64,000 nucleotides of DNA from Maylandia zebra (Eukaryota; Chordata; Actinopteri; Cichliformes; Cichlidae): assembly GCF_041146795.1 (NCBI RefSeq), contig NC_135174.1, positions 19,710,878 through 19,774,877 of the forward strand, given 5' to 3'. The translations under genes were made by a program, and so were the position numbers. Of this stretch, positions 21,401 to 32,556 are shown in pieces (position 1 is the first letter of the stretch; the number at the start of each line of letters is the position of its first letter). The notes below the pieces were generated by a model. The model ran no database searches, had not been told where the DNA came from, and saw nothing but the letters and a program-made list of their open reading frames with translations.

Positions 21401-24388
21401 GAGCCCACTATCACTGAGGCAATCCATACAAGTCCTGCAAGAAACAAACAAGTATTTAATACCATCAAATAGAAAACCTATAACTTTAATACTGTGTCTG
21501 CTAAGGCATTTCAAGGAGAGCAACTTTTTAGTGACAAACAGCAGTCGCAGTAGCCCTATAATTAAATACCTCTCTTACGTAATTCATAATCTGTCAATCG
21601 TGTGCAATCTCTGTGAGATACCTGCATTTTTCTTTCTTCTTTATTCCAATAATGCAAAGCCCAACCCATAACACCAGACATTGTATGGCATAATGTATTG
21701 ACTTTTTTAGACATGGTTTAAATTTAAAAGGAGTATTTCTTAAAGAGGGTGGGTGGGTGGGGTGGGGTGGGGGGGTTGTTACTTAACCCCACTTACAGAC
21801 CTGTGACCAATTTAGAATAACCACTTAAGAACAAAATAATGGCAGGCAATACTTAACCTTCACCACTGAATACTTGTGGGAATTTATTTCCCCTAGAAAC
21901 TATTTAAATTAAACAGTCAGGATGTGATTGGTGTACATACTTTCAGGTTTAACTCAATAGGTTTAAGGAAGGATTTGTATTAACTGTTGCTGAATTACCG
22001 ATATTTTTATACCCTGTCCCACAGGGTACCCATTTTTAGATATATAGCCTAAGGATTATTTTTTTAATACTTGGATGAAAACTCTTTACAGTCAATGACT
22101 GCCAGAGATCTAGAACCCATGGACATCACCAAATCCTGCATTTCCTTCCTTAAGATGCTCTGCTGGGACTTTGCTGCAGCCATCTTCAGTTGCTGCCTGT
22201 TTGTGCTTCTTTCTGCCTTTAGTTTTGTCTAAAGTAACTAAACACAATGTCCTGTTGAGTTGAGATAAGGTGAGCCCCCTGCCAATTGAAGAATATCCCA
22301 TTTTCTGCCTTCATAAGCTCCTGGGTTGCTTTTGCAGTGTACTTTGGATCATTATCCATTTGCGCTACAAAGTGCTGTTTGATCAATTTTTCAGCATCTG
22401 GCTGAATCTGAGAAGAGTGTAACTAAAAAGATTTCACACGCATGTTTGCTCGAGAGTAACACTTGCTTTATTTGAATCTCTGATAAGTGTCTTGTCAATT
22501 TGGCATGCAGAATTCTGAGCTTTGCAGTGTAGGCAACACGCACATGTAAAACCCCATGTATTTCTATCTGTGAATCAGCATTGCTGCGATATTTCTCACA
22601 TAACAGAGGATGCATAAGTACAACATGCCACTCTGGTAAACAATCAATACCTAGCATCTTGTATGCTCTTCTGGACGAATACTGCCTCCTCATTTTCAGT
22701 GGGAATACAATACCCTGGTATCTCTCAATAGCAATGCAGGTCATTGTTAGGATGCCTGTCACTATGGCTGTAGTCTGTATGAATGGAACAGTCTTGCAAA
22801 CCAGAACCCCTGCAAGTAAAAAAAATAAAAATATAATAATGAATATAATGCAGCATGCAGAAGAAACATTTTACAAATTATGATGACTATTTATTAAAAT
22901 GACAAGCTCAGACCTGGCTATGTTCTTGCTATGATAGGTTGTTTGTCAGCTTTTAACAATATTTCTGCAGGTCAGTGTTAAAAACTGTTTAATATATCAG
23001 CTCCCACTTAGTAACCACATGCTGATTTTTAACATCAAGCCCAAGAGGTAATGATTCATATAGTGTTTTTAGAGGTTGTAGATTTAATGCTTCATATCAC
23101 TGAGAGTTAATACAGTTATGTACAAGCCTTAAGATACTATAAGACATTGAAATAACACCCTATCACACTGTGAGGAGACAGCACTTTAAAGACTCTGCAA
23201 ATAGAATCACCCCTTTTAAAAATAAAAAGCAACAACAACAAATTGTTCTAGTTATATCCATTATCCAGTATTCATTATATTCAGTATCCATTGCATTAAA
23301 TAAATGTTGATGTGAGCATGAGCTTTCATTATCTATGCTGTAACAGAAGTGGACATAACAAGAAAACAGTCTGTAATTTTAGAATAAAACATTATAAGTG
23401 TGTTAATTTAATTATTTAAATGTTCACATCGACAGCCACTTATCCACAAATACTTCAGTGCATGGTTTGGGGGACTAAATATGATCAACTGGCAGTCTGG
23501 AGCCAGCGGTGCTTCACTTGCCTCCCGCTGTGACTCCCTTCAGGTTTCTGACTCATAACCATCTGGGTTTTTTTTTTTTTTTTAGCCTTTAAGAGACAGG
23601 AGGTCTTTATCTGCCATTTAAAGGCATTAGCTCATGGTGGGGTTCCAAGAATCTCTTTAAAAGTTCATTCCTCCGAGGATGTTTTTCCCACCCTGTTCTG
23701 ACTCTCTCTGGTGCCTGAAATGTGCACATTTCTTTTTTTAATGTGCTGCTGTACTAGATTTCATTCATTGCATTTTTGAAGCTGTACTGTGGCTTATAGA
23801 AAGGGACATCTTTCTGAGGTGCAGCATGTGTCATTATTATTCAGCTTGTGCGCTTAGTTAAAGTCATGGATAATCCGAGGTGTAACCTAATGGCACATTG
23901 TATCCCCTCACAGCAGCAGTCTCGCGATTTAATATTTAAATCTTATTCTTATCGAGAAAACGATCCTCGTGCCTGACGTACTGTTAAAAAGTTGGTGGCT
24001 TAATATAAGTTCATAACTCACCGCCGAACCATTCAGAGGAGATGTTCTGCAGCAAAGTAAACGGTATGCAGAAGAAAGTGATGAGCAGGTCGCTGACCGC
24101 CAGAGAGCAAATAAAAATATCTGTCGCCGTCTGTATCGTCCGTTTCTTCACAATTATGTAGATGACCAAACTATTTCCAGCGAGAGCCAAGACGAAAATA
24201 ACCACATACATGATCACGAAGGTGGTTTTGGCGCTGTACGGTAACTCGGGGATGTAGACGAGCGGCTGGATGTTGTAGGCGTTGATAAAGTCCCGACGGC
24301 TCAGGTTGTAGTACTGGAGCATCTTCTGCAGCACTTCAGGAGTTATTTTAGTGGAGCCCTGCCCCGAATTTGTCGAAGCTGCGGCCAT
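18062..24388 (-). CDS. qrfpr: QRFP (26RFa) receptor-type GPCR, complete, six coding exons
   Basis: Class A GPCR for the RFamide peptide QRFP/26RFa, a plasma-membrane receptor involved in feeding and neuroendocrine control. Exons (minus): 24388-24022, 22809-22651, 21434-21373, 20870-20635, 18686-18589 and 18459-18062. Phases agree and give 439 residues (human QRFPR 431). Visible marks: N-terminal NLS sequon (N28) in the family-typical ITPE...RRDF segment; TM1 GN (71-72); TM2 LAVSDLL with D100; Cys127 in GVLVCKTVPF; ERY (151-153) in place of DRY; ECL2 VCCQESW; TM6 CWAPFH; TM7 NPIVY (337-341); a Ser-rich tail. The start at 24388 places ITPE 14 residues from the N-terminus, close to human; an in-frame ATG at 24454 would add 22 residues. 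Location in a 10q22-like block suggests a fish paralogue rather than the direct orthologue of human 4q QRFPR, so the exact paralogue number is left open. Confidence 0.92.
18589..18686 (-). CDS. qrfpr: qrfpr exon 5 (98 bp)
   Basis: Basic end of ICL3 (KKKRAVKMM) and TM6 with FTICWAPFHTVHMLFEY; acceptor ttctacag, donor gtaagc. Confidence 0.9.
18850..19900 (-). pseudogene. degenerate Tc1-like transposon
   Basis: The minus strand encodes broken DDE-transposase blocks: LGQNWVIQQYDDPEHRSKS (normally a QQDNDPKHT motif), then SSDLYLTGMLWWDLKGAVQE and LKQRCKEEW, typical of the Tc1 C-terminus. Upstream DNA near 19745-19860 matches a Tc1 5' region. Several frameshifts and stops. It lies in the qrfpr intron between exons 4 and 5. 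Ends are approximate. Confidence 0.75.
20635..20870 (-). CDS. qrfpr: qrfpr exon 4
   Basis: ECL2 with the conserved VCCQESW, TM5 (TTFIMVALFLLPLAAMLFLY) and the start of ICL3 (ELWIRKRVGDASVLSTM). Donor gtgggt. Confidence 0.92.
21373..21434 (-). CDS. qrfpr: qrfpr exon 3 (62 bp)
   Basis: Short exon for TM4, LVWIASVIVGSPMLFVQQLK, found by phase matching between exons 2 and 4; donor gtaagt. Confidence 0.9.
22000..22390 (-). pseudogene. degenerate Tc1-like transposase fragment
   Basis: Minus-strand frames recall the C-terminal part of a Tc1-like transposase (NKQQL-like and KAW...SITKEE-like blocks, here KKHKQAATEDGCSKVPAEHL). Forward text from GAACCCATGGACATCACC to CATCTGGCTGAATCTGA matches the antisense of that family. 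It lies in the qrfpr intron between exons 2 and 3, and is probably the same family as the element at 63420-64000. Confidence 0.65.
22651..22809 (-). CDS. qrfpr: qrfpr exon 2
   Basis: TM3 and ICL2: GVLVCKTVPFIQTTAIVTG, then TMTCIAIERYQGIVFPLKM and ending KMLG (split). Acceptor ttgcag, donor gtattg. Confidence 0.92.
22810..24021. other. qrfpr intron 1, no recognised feature
   Basis: AT-rich intron with a poly(T) run near 23570; nothing else supported. Confidence 0.5.
24022..24388 (-). CDS. qrfpr: qrfpr exon 1
   Basis: N-terminus to the end of TM2/ECL1 (residues 1-122), ending with a split glycine before gtgagt. Contains PLVYIPELP and SLAVSDLLITFFCIPFTLL. Confidence 0.92.
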
Positions 24389-24454
24389 CCTGAACTGTGT
24401 CCTCAACCTTGAGACGAACTTGGCTGCACGGGGAAAGTAAAATAAAGAAATCAA

Positions 24455-25680
24455 TCAGCGGGAGCTCTCAGCGGAAAGCTGCTTTTTTAACCTACAGGTG
24501 CGCATCTGGGTGTTGCTGCCTCGCCTCGTTCATCCACCAGACCCCGATGCTGTTGCTGCTGCTGCAGTTATGTAGTGCTCCGTGTGCGCGTACGGGTGAG
24601 TGTGTGCGCCCGCCCAGGACAAAGTGACAGGCCAATGGACGAAGTTGTACCATAGGCTCTCTAAATGCCTCTATCCTCAGATTAGATCGTTTAGTCCTGT
24701 TAAACTATAAATACACGCAGTTTAAAACAATTAACCCGTCTATAACTTTCTCTTTTTAGTTAACACTCCATGCAGGGTGCTAATTAAGAAAATTAACTGG
24801 ACATTTTTCAAACCATTTTGGCAACTCCATGAAGCAAACTAGTACAGTCATTTGCAATTCAGTGAAACCCCATATTTGCTTGAAAATAGTTCAAAGCCAA
24901 CACATTCATTGAGAAAAACTGTATTGCTTTGGAAATTTGATGTCAGAAAAAGATTTCAAAAAACTTTAACACGGTCTTGCATCATATGCATGTGTTTTTC
25001 TTCACAACATAGTAAAGGCGTTTGGGGATGGAGCAAACCATTTGTTGCTTCTGGAGTCTTTTAAAAGTAAATACGTCTCACCACTCACAAAGACTGCCTG
25101 AGAAAATAGCAGCCATAAGACTGCAAAGAAGACCAGCATATATTACTTACGTTACAAGCCATTAAAAATAATGGACAGTTACAAAAAATCTCTGGAAGCA
25201 AGGAAAAGAGACAAACATAGCTGAGTGGAAACAACAGTATCTCCTAAAGCACACTTCTGAGGAGTGTTGTCTGTAAACACAGTTTACCACTGCATTCACA
25301 ATTGTAATCTCTACTCAAGATTGACTGAGGGGAAGTGATAAGACATTCTAATGGATCAAAATTTAAAATTCATGCTTCCTCCAGGCTAAAGAGGGAGCAG
25401 GACTGTCATTAGACACTTCCTGAGCCAGTAAGTTAGGGTGCATCAGTGCGGATGACACTTGTACATCCCAGAATGTCCCATTAATAGCGAAAAATAAATA
25501 CAGATGTGGGAGCAATATGTGCTGCTATCTAGCTAACATCTTTTCATGGAAGGTCAGGCTTATTTCAGCAAGACAACCTTTTGGACATAAAACAGCAATC
25601 TAGCTCACAGACCACAATACTGTCTGCGAACATCAAGGGCATGAGTGTCTATGGACTATGATGCTTGCAGAAAGCATTGT
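24455..25680. other. qrfpr upstream region and intergenic DNA
   Basis: The first 180 bases are GC-rich with a short CTG-type repeat (24545-24566) and CpGs, consistent with a TATA-less promoter. The rest is AT-rich without recognised features. Confidence 0.4.
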
Positions 25681-25689
25681 GAGCAGTAC

Positions 25690-26075
25690 TGAGTTTAGGG
25701 AGGAGGTGAAAGAGAGCCAGGCGAGTTGGAGGTACTGCATGCTCTGTTGAGAAAGGGAATGAAGCCAGGAGAAGCAAAACAAAATGTGTTTGTGAAGGTG
25801 AAGATGCAACCAGGTAGCAAGGAGGTGGATGAGTTTAAATACCTGTGGTTAACCATCCAAGTGTACAAGAGTAGTAAAGAAGAGAGTGAAGGCAGGGTGG
25901 AGTGGATGGAGATGACTGTCAGGGGCGATTTGTGACAGACATATAGCAGCAAGAGTGAAAGGGAAGGTTTACAAGATAATGAGACCTGATGTATGGTGGC
26001 ACTAATAGAAAGACAGGAGGCAAAGCTGGGGGTAGCAAAACTAAAGTTCATTTTTAGTTTTTTTGTGACCAGAAA
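25690..26075 (+). pseudogene. LINE reverse transcriptase fragment (RTE-like)
   Basis: The frame KEVDEFKYLWLTIQVYKSS resembles the VDEFKYLGSTI motif after the reverse transcriptase core of RTE-like fish LINEs. It is followed by recognisable DNA (GGCAGGGTGGAGTGG, AGGGAAGGTTTACAAGAT, GACAGGAGGCAAAGCTGG). 5'-truncated and interrupted by stops. Confidence 0.7.
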
Positions 26076-26249
26076 GGACAGAGACAAAATTTAGATGATT
26101 AAGTTACCCATATGGAAAAGATATATATAAATCTTATAAAGTTTGTATCTGTCTTGTGTGAAACTTGTATGTAAAGCATATAAGAGTGAAAACAGATATA
26201 AGATCCCTTGAAAAATTATATAATGAAACTTGTATGTTTTGGATACTTA

Positions 26250-27847
26250 CAGTGGGGCAAAAAAGTATTTAGTCAGCCACCGATTGTGCAAGTTCCCCCA
26301 CCTAAAATGATGACAGAGGTCAGTAATTTGCACCAGAGGTACACTTCAACTGTGAGAGACAGAATGTGAAAAAAAAAATAAATCCATGAATCCACATGGT
26401 AGGATTTGTAAAGAATTTATTCGTAAATCAGGGTGGAAAATAAGTATTTGGTCAATAACAAAAATACAACTCAATACTTTGTAACATAACCTTTGTTGGC
26501 AATAACAGAGGTCAAACGTTTACTATAGGTCTTTACCAGGTTTGCACACGCAGTAGCTGGTATTTTGGCCCATTCCTCCATGCAGATCTTCTCGAGAGCA
26601 GTGATGTTTTGGGGCTGTCGCCGAGCAACACGGACTTTCAACTCCCGCCACAGATTTTCTATGGGGTTGAGGTCTGGAGACTGGCTAGGCCACTCCAGGA
26701 CTTTCAAATGCTTCTTACGGAGCCACTCCTTTGTTGCCCGGGCGGTGTGTTTTGGATCATTGTCATGTTGGAAGACCCAGCCTCGTTTCATCTTCAAAGT
26801 TCTCACTGATGGAAGGAGGTTTTGGCTCAAAATCTCATGATACATGGCCCCATTCATTCTGTCCTTAACACGGATCAGTCGTCCTGTCCCCTTGGCAGAA
26901 AAACAGCCCCATAGCATGATGTTGAACATGCTTCACAGTAGGTATGGTGTTCTTGGGATGCAACTCAGTATTCTTCTTCCTCCAAACACGACGAGTTGAG
27001 TTTATACCAAAAAGTTCTACTTTGGTTTCATCTGACCATCTGACCCAATCCTCTGCTGTATCATCCATGTGCTCTCTGGCAAACTTCAGACGGGCCTGGA
27101 CATGCACTGGCTTCAGCAGCGGAACACGTCTGGCACTGCGGGATTTGATTCCCTGCCGTTGTAGTGTGTTACTGATGGTGACCTTTGTTACTTTGGTCCC
27201 AGCTCTCTGCAGGTCATTCACCAGGTCCCCCCGTGTGGTTCTGGGATCTTTGCTCACCGTTCTCATGATCATTTTGACCCCACGGGATGAGATCTTGCGT
27301 GGAGCCCCAGATCGAGGGAGATTATCAGTGGTCTTGTATGTCTTCCATTTTCTGATGATTGCTCCCACAGTTGATTTTTTCACACCAAGCTGCTTGCCTA
27401 TTGTAGATTCACTCTTCCCAGTCTGGTGCAGGTCTACAATACTTTTCCTGGTGTCCTTCGAAAGCTCTTTGGTCTTGGCCATGGCGGAGTTTGGAGTCTG
27501 ACTGTTTGAGGCTGTGGACAGGTGTCTTTTATACAGATGATGAGTTCAAACAGGTGCCATTCATACAGGTAACGAGTGGGGGACAGAAAAGCTTCTTACA
27601 GAAGACGTTACAGGTCTGTGAGAGCCAGAGATTTTCCTTGTTTGAGGTGACCAAATACTTATTTTCCACCCTGATTTATGAATAAATTCTTTACAAATCC
27701 TACCATGTGAATTCATGGATTTTTTTTTCACATTCTGTCTCTCACAGTTGAAGTGTACCTCTGGTGCAAATTACTGACCTCTGTCATCATTTTTAGTGGG
27801 GGAACTTGCACAATCGGTGGCTGACTAAATACTTTTTTGCCCCACTG
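26250..27847 (-). mobile_element. Tc1-like transposon, nearly intact, nested in the foldback MITE
   Basis: 1598 bases with inverted repeats of about 205 bases that start CAGTGGGGCAAAAAAGTATT. They differ by only a few substitutions and small indels, and the element is flanked by TA at 26248 and 27848. One transposase gene lies on the minus strand, broken by a single lesion. The near-identical ends point to a recent insertion. Confidence 0.92.
26471..27482 (-). pseudogene. Tc1-like DD34E transposase, one frameshift
   Basis: Starts [20 protein letters not shown] with an N-terminal helix-turn-helix ([18 protein letters not shown]) and a second DNA-binding helix block. The catalytic residues are in WSDETK, the D of HDNDPKHTA, and the E of NPIENLW. 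The frame shifts near 26925, in the stretch before [12 protein letters not shown], where the usual Gly-rich residues are missing, consistent with a loss of about five bases. Upstream and downstream parts are otherwise open to the stop at 26471. The copy is therefore not expected to encode a working enzyme. Confidence 0.9.
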
Positions 27848-27874
27848 TACGAAAACAATGTATGAAAGTAATGA

Positions 27875-27943
27875 GAAAGTGGCCACTTTCATGAGTAAAT
27901 CATGTAAGCCTTATATGATTTACTCATGAAAGTGGCCACTTTC
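27875..27943. repeat. perfect 29-base inverted repeat containing paired 16-base palindromes
   Basis: The arms 27875-27903 and 27915-27943 are exact reverse complements around an 11-base loop. Each arm contains the self-palindrome GAAAGTGGCCACTTTC. GAAAGTGGCCACTTTC plus ATGAGTAA also recurs as a 24-base direct repeat. Confidence 0.95.
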
Positions 27944-27999
27944 ATGAGTAATCACATATAAGTTTTTACTATTTCTTTTCCATATGGGTACAGCAGATT

Positions 28000-30900
28000 G
28001 TGCGTTAAGTCTGGATTTCAAACCAAATGTATTTTGTTGTCACCCGCTGACTCCACCCCACGCTGTGTAAAAAGCGCATCTACTCTTTTTGCTTTTATCC
28101 AATTAAACTGCCCCATAACTGCTCCTGTAATTTCAGAGCTGCATTCATCAGCCATCACTGCTGAGTTTTGATGAGCCTGCTCATCATTTTAACAAGAAAT
28201 CTGCACTACTTGGCAATTTTCAAGTCTCAGTGTAAGGAAGAATATGAGTTTTTATTCTTTTTTTCACTTGCTGAGCTGTGTTATAGTGGTCTGCACAACA
28301 TGAAATATTAGAAATACCTTATACATTCGTGGGGTTAGGCCAGTTGGTGAAAATAAATTTGGATGGTACATTTAGAGGCCTATGGTATATGACGTAAAAT
28401 AGTACTTGAATCCGGTGGTACTAATGATCATCATCATCATCTTAGATTGTTATTATTTTTTCCAGCATGCCAACATGCTAATTATATGCACTGATGACAA
28501 TGTCATTTATTTTTATTAAAAAATACTGGACAACTAGCAAGCGAACAATAATGACGCTAATCAAAAATGGTGTTATTGCTGGTGGTGTTAGGGGAAAAAA
28601 ACTGCTTCCACACTAGTCATCCATGTAGTCGTGCTGTTTACAAGATAAAGCTGACAAAATATAAGCCCGGCATAATTTAAATCCCCAGATGGTAATGATT
28701 TTGTTTTATTCATAGAAAAGCAGAGATGCAAGCACCAATAAATAGTCTGATTAAAAAAAACACATCCATGCACGGTGGAGTAATGGTGAAGGCTAAAATG
28801 AAAGCGTTGGGTACATGTGGCAAGCTGAGCTTAGAAAGACTAAACTAAAAATACAGTGCAGGTGCTCCTCTACATTCAGCACAACACAAAAACCTGTGTT
28901 TTACTACGTGTGAGTAAGAAACAGGGCTTGTTCAAAAGGATGAGCAGTGGATTGTAAATTTTTTAGATGTTAGTAAGCTTTCTGGGGTTTATGCTAACCC
29001 AGTGCTACAAATATTACAGCTACAAGCATGTATTTGTTTTACATAACAATCACATAGGTGGCTATGACTGGCAGATATAAAAATGCCTTACCTGAGCTCC
29101 TTCTTTAATTTGTAAAGAAACAGCCTTGAGATCAGGGTCTTGGTTCAAGTGATCAATGCATACAAATATTACATTTGTCTTGTTTTGTTGTGATGGTGAA
29201 AAATACCTCATGCTTTACACGCATTTCCTAGAAGTACACGTTTATCTTTAATAACAATCTTTTTTACAACCTTGAACACAAAGTTCGAAAATGCAGAAAA
29301 TACATAAGGGTTATCAAGATGACTGGTCTCTAGGAATCAAAGACTTTCAAAGACCACTGACAGAGCTGTCTGTTTGCAATCTGTGCTTTTGCTTTTACAG
29401 AGTTCCTTTCTTGCCCATCTACTGTCCCTGGGTGTTTAAAGTAAGGGCAGAGCTTCACAAACTTCACAGCATAGTGTAACTCTGCCTTTTATAATCTCCA
29501 CCATCCAATAATGCCACAGAAAAACATAAACACAGTAAGAAGAGATTGTTTAAAAGAACTGAACTAAATTTATTACAATAAATTATTTGGCAACTAGACA
29601 CTGATGAAGCAGAATAGAGAATCCCGACAGCAGTAGGAAGTAAAACATGGGGTGGTGATGAAACGGGTAGAAAACTCTAAGCAACCAGATTGGGAGGCGG
29701 TTCACAGGAATGAGACACTAAAATCCAAAGTGACAGAACAGCACAGAGAACAGAGACCGATTGACTCTCAGATGATAGGCAAGAAAACTAGTCGACCAGA
29801 GTGATGAATTAAACAATGTGGGAAGGTAAAAGCGATGAAATGGAATAGAGGCAGGTAAGTGAAAGCAAACATTCCTTGTTCATTTTGTGCAAAAGTTGTT
29901 ATATTAATCCTGCATGCCTGTTACGCCTTTTCCCAACCTTGATCTACCGTGGTCACATAGTGCTCATTGTTCTGTCAGCGGTTTGCCCCCCTGTGACACT
30001 AACCAATCATACGCGCCATTGTTGACAGATTTTCTAAACATGCTAAGACCACATGCCAAGAAAATCTAAATTCTGGGGCTGTACTTCTGTGATTGACCGT
30101 AACAAGCCTTTCCCACCTTCCTTGAGCCAACATTGTCATAACTCACTGTCCAGCTCAGCCACTTGTGTCTTTTTTTAATGCTTTCTTGGCTGCCTCTGTT
30201 TCCTGCTGAGGAGCTGGGAATTGCAGCAAAAGTCCACATCCACTGTTGTTGTGGGGATGCTAGTGTGTTTTTTAAAATTTTTTTAACTTTTTGCTTTACT
30301 TAAATAAACTTTCAAATCTCTGATTGGATAAGATTTGATATGTTTTCTATGTTTCATTGTAATTTGGCTTTATGAGATTTGCAATTTATTCCATTCATTT
30401 AATTCGTATTTTACACAGCTTCACAACATTTTATTTGAAATTCGGTTCGTAATTTAAGTGTGGTTAAAGTTTTTTCATTAAAAAAAAACAACTTAGCTAT
30501 TTTGAATCTCTTGTGGTTAGATCAACCTTGGTACAACTCTTCTGTCGTCTGCCTGCTTGCCTGCATCCCCTGCACAGCTTTCTCTGATTGTCCCCAACCC
30601 CCCTCAGTTTAAATGATCCACTTCAAAGATAAATACCATCCTTCACTCTTCTACTGGATCATTCTCAGTAAAACCTGGAAATCTTATCTGACTTTTTTGG
30701 TGCTGAAAAAGAAATAGGGAATTGTAATGTAAAGATTTTTTTTTAAAACTAAAACACAATCAGCTGCCAGGAAACTAGTATACTTTAATGCAATACTTTT
30801 GTCCACATTGAAATATCCCTGAAATTCTAGATGGATTTTGTTGATGGATGGATGCAATTTTCTTTTTTTACAGATCTTTGTGGTTTCAAGACAATGTCAT

Positions 30901-32270
30901 CTAATCACTTGATGACTTTTTCTCTGGCATTACTCTGATCTGCTCACACGTTTCTCTTATTAAATTAGCTTTAAATGAACTGAAATGAAATTTTTTGGTT
31001 CTTATTTGTTTCATCTAACACCATTTTTAGTTTCACTAGTAAGCTTAGTCTCCTCAGGGAACACCACTCAGTACTTTTGTTATTTTTGTAGACTGACACA
31101 CACAGAATTCATACTACTAACACATTCTTAGATTAGCTTTACTTAAAAGCTTCACTGTGAACAGGGTATTTATCGGACACTGGTTGCCTGTTGCGTCCTG
31201 TCTTATTTGTCTTATTTCCAGGGTGAAGACCTTTAAAGTTTTTTGTTTGGCATTGCAAACTTCCTACAACAACATTTGCAGGAACTAGCTCAGCGGGCTT
31301 TTGCTACTTTGATGATCAAGGAACTCTCTGAGTTTCTGTTGTGTTCATTAAATAAAAAATGAATAAATTACATTTTCTGGAAAAATGAGTAGAATTGATT
31401 AGACAGCTTATTAAATGCATGAAACCTGAAAACACTGCATCTTATCTAAATTCTCATCAAGTCGTTTTTTACATTACACTTTCAAATTTCATTGCTTTTG
31501 AAATTTTCTCCCTTTCATCACACAGTCGGTGCAGACTTGTCAGCTGTACATCCTTTTATGCTCATCCTGTGAGCTATTGTGCTAAGATCTGACAAGGGTA
31601 GTTCACTCATTGTCATGGTTAATCACATTATTTTATTGTATGATACCTTGGTGCCACTGGATTTTAACATGTCTCACACTCATACAGTAAGACAAATGGT
31701 GGGGGTCTAGTAAGGAAGTTGGGGGAAGCAGACAGCTCCACAGGAAGAATCTTTTGTCTCTTCGAGGACTCTGGTAGGTAGCAAGGGAGTGTGAACCTTA
31801 AGGTGTGAAACAGCTGTGTACTGATTTATTTATGATTCTAGATTTAGAGCAGAAGTTTTTTGCACTGCATTTTAAAATGAAAACAATAGCATTTATTTAC
31901 AATTAAAGACACAGAGCAGAAAGTGTGTTACTGTTTTACATCCACAGACACACAAGAAAAGAAGCAGGCAACATGAGGTCAAGTTATGGCAATTTTATTT
32001 GTGTATTTCAGTACATGTATTTAGATTAGAGTTTAAAAAAAAAAAACGTCCCAAGAAGAAGGATGGGGTGAAAGAAAGGTGGAGAGAGGAGGAAGAAACT
32101 ATTGATCTCCTCAAACTTGATGCTGCTGGGTCAGTTCTTTCTCTTCTTCTGCTGTTGTAGCTTATCTGCTTCAAGGTTGAATGAGTTGTGCATTCATTTG
32201 ATGCTCATTTGCATACTTTGGTTATAACGAGTGGTTGTTTGAGTTACTGATGACTTCCTATCAGCCCCAA
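28000..32270. other. intergenic DNA, mostly unrecognised
   Basis: AT-rich with short frames only. A weak LINE-like patch is at 31165-31260. No exon, tRNA or rRNA recognised. Confidence 0.45.
31165..31330 (+). repeat. possible L2/Rex-like LINE 3' fragment
   Basis: CACTGGTTGCCTGTTGCGTC resembles the conserved HWLPV-type block of LINE reverse transcriptase ends, followed by diverged sequence to GATGATCAAGGAACTCTCTG. Weak, by-eye match. Confidence 0.35.
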
Positions 32271-32277
32271 GCAGTCT

Positions 32278-32556
32278 GTCCACACTCATCTGAGCTTTGG
32301 CCCAGAGTCAACCGTCTGGGAAAACCCCAGTAAATCAGCAGTTTCTGAAATATTCAGACCAGTTTGTATGGTACAGACATCCATGTTCAAAGTCACTTAA
32401 ATTGCTTTCTTCCACATTCTGATGCTCGGTTTGAACTTCAGCAGGTCATCTTGACAATGTCTACATGCCTAAATACATTGAATTGCTGCAGTGTGATTGG
32501 CTGATAAGATGCTTAATGAGTAGTTCAGTAGATCAGGTGTATCTGACAAGTGAATA
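32278..32556 (-). mobile_element. Tc1-like transposon fragment, 5' end (family A)
   Basis: Antisense of a Tc1-like 5' region. CAGTAAATCAGCAGTTTCTG, then AGTCACTTAAATTGCTTTCT and GATGCTCGGTTTGAACTTCA match the N-terminal helix-turn-helix coding part and leader of a common teleost Tc1 family. A second fragment in the other orientation is at 43200. Confidence 0.65.

Larger units (their letters stand above)
26107..27988. mobile_element. TA-flanked foldback MITE, split by a Tc1 insertion
   Basis: CCCATATGGAAAAGA at 26107 and its reverse complement TCTTTTCCATATGGG ending at 27988 are inverted termini flanked by TA on both sides. Removing the nested Tc1 leaves about 285 bases. The right part holds a large perfect hairpin (27875-27943). 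No coding capacity. Confidence 0.7.

Noticed and set aside
26944-27501. 185-codon open frame on the plus strand
   Set aside because: It is the antisense shadow of the Tc1 transposase and shows no family of its own.
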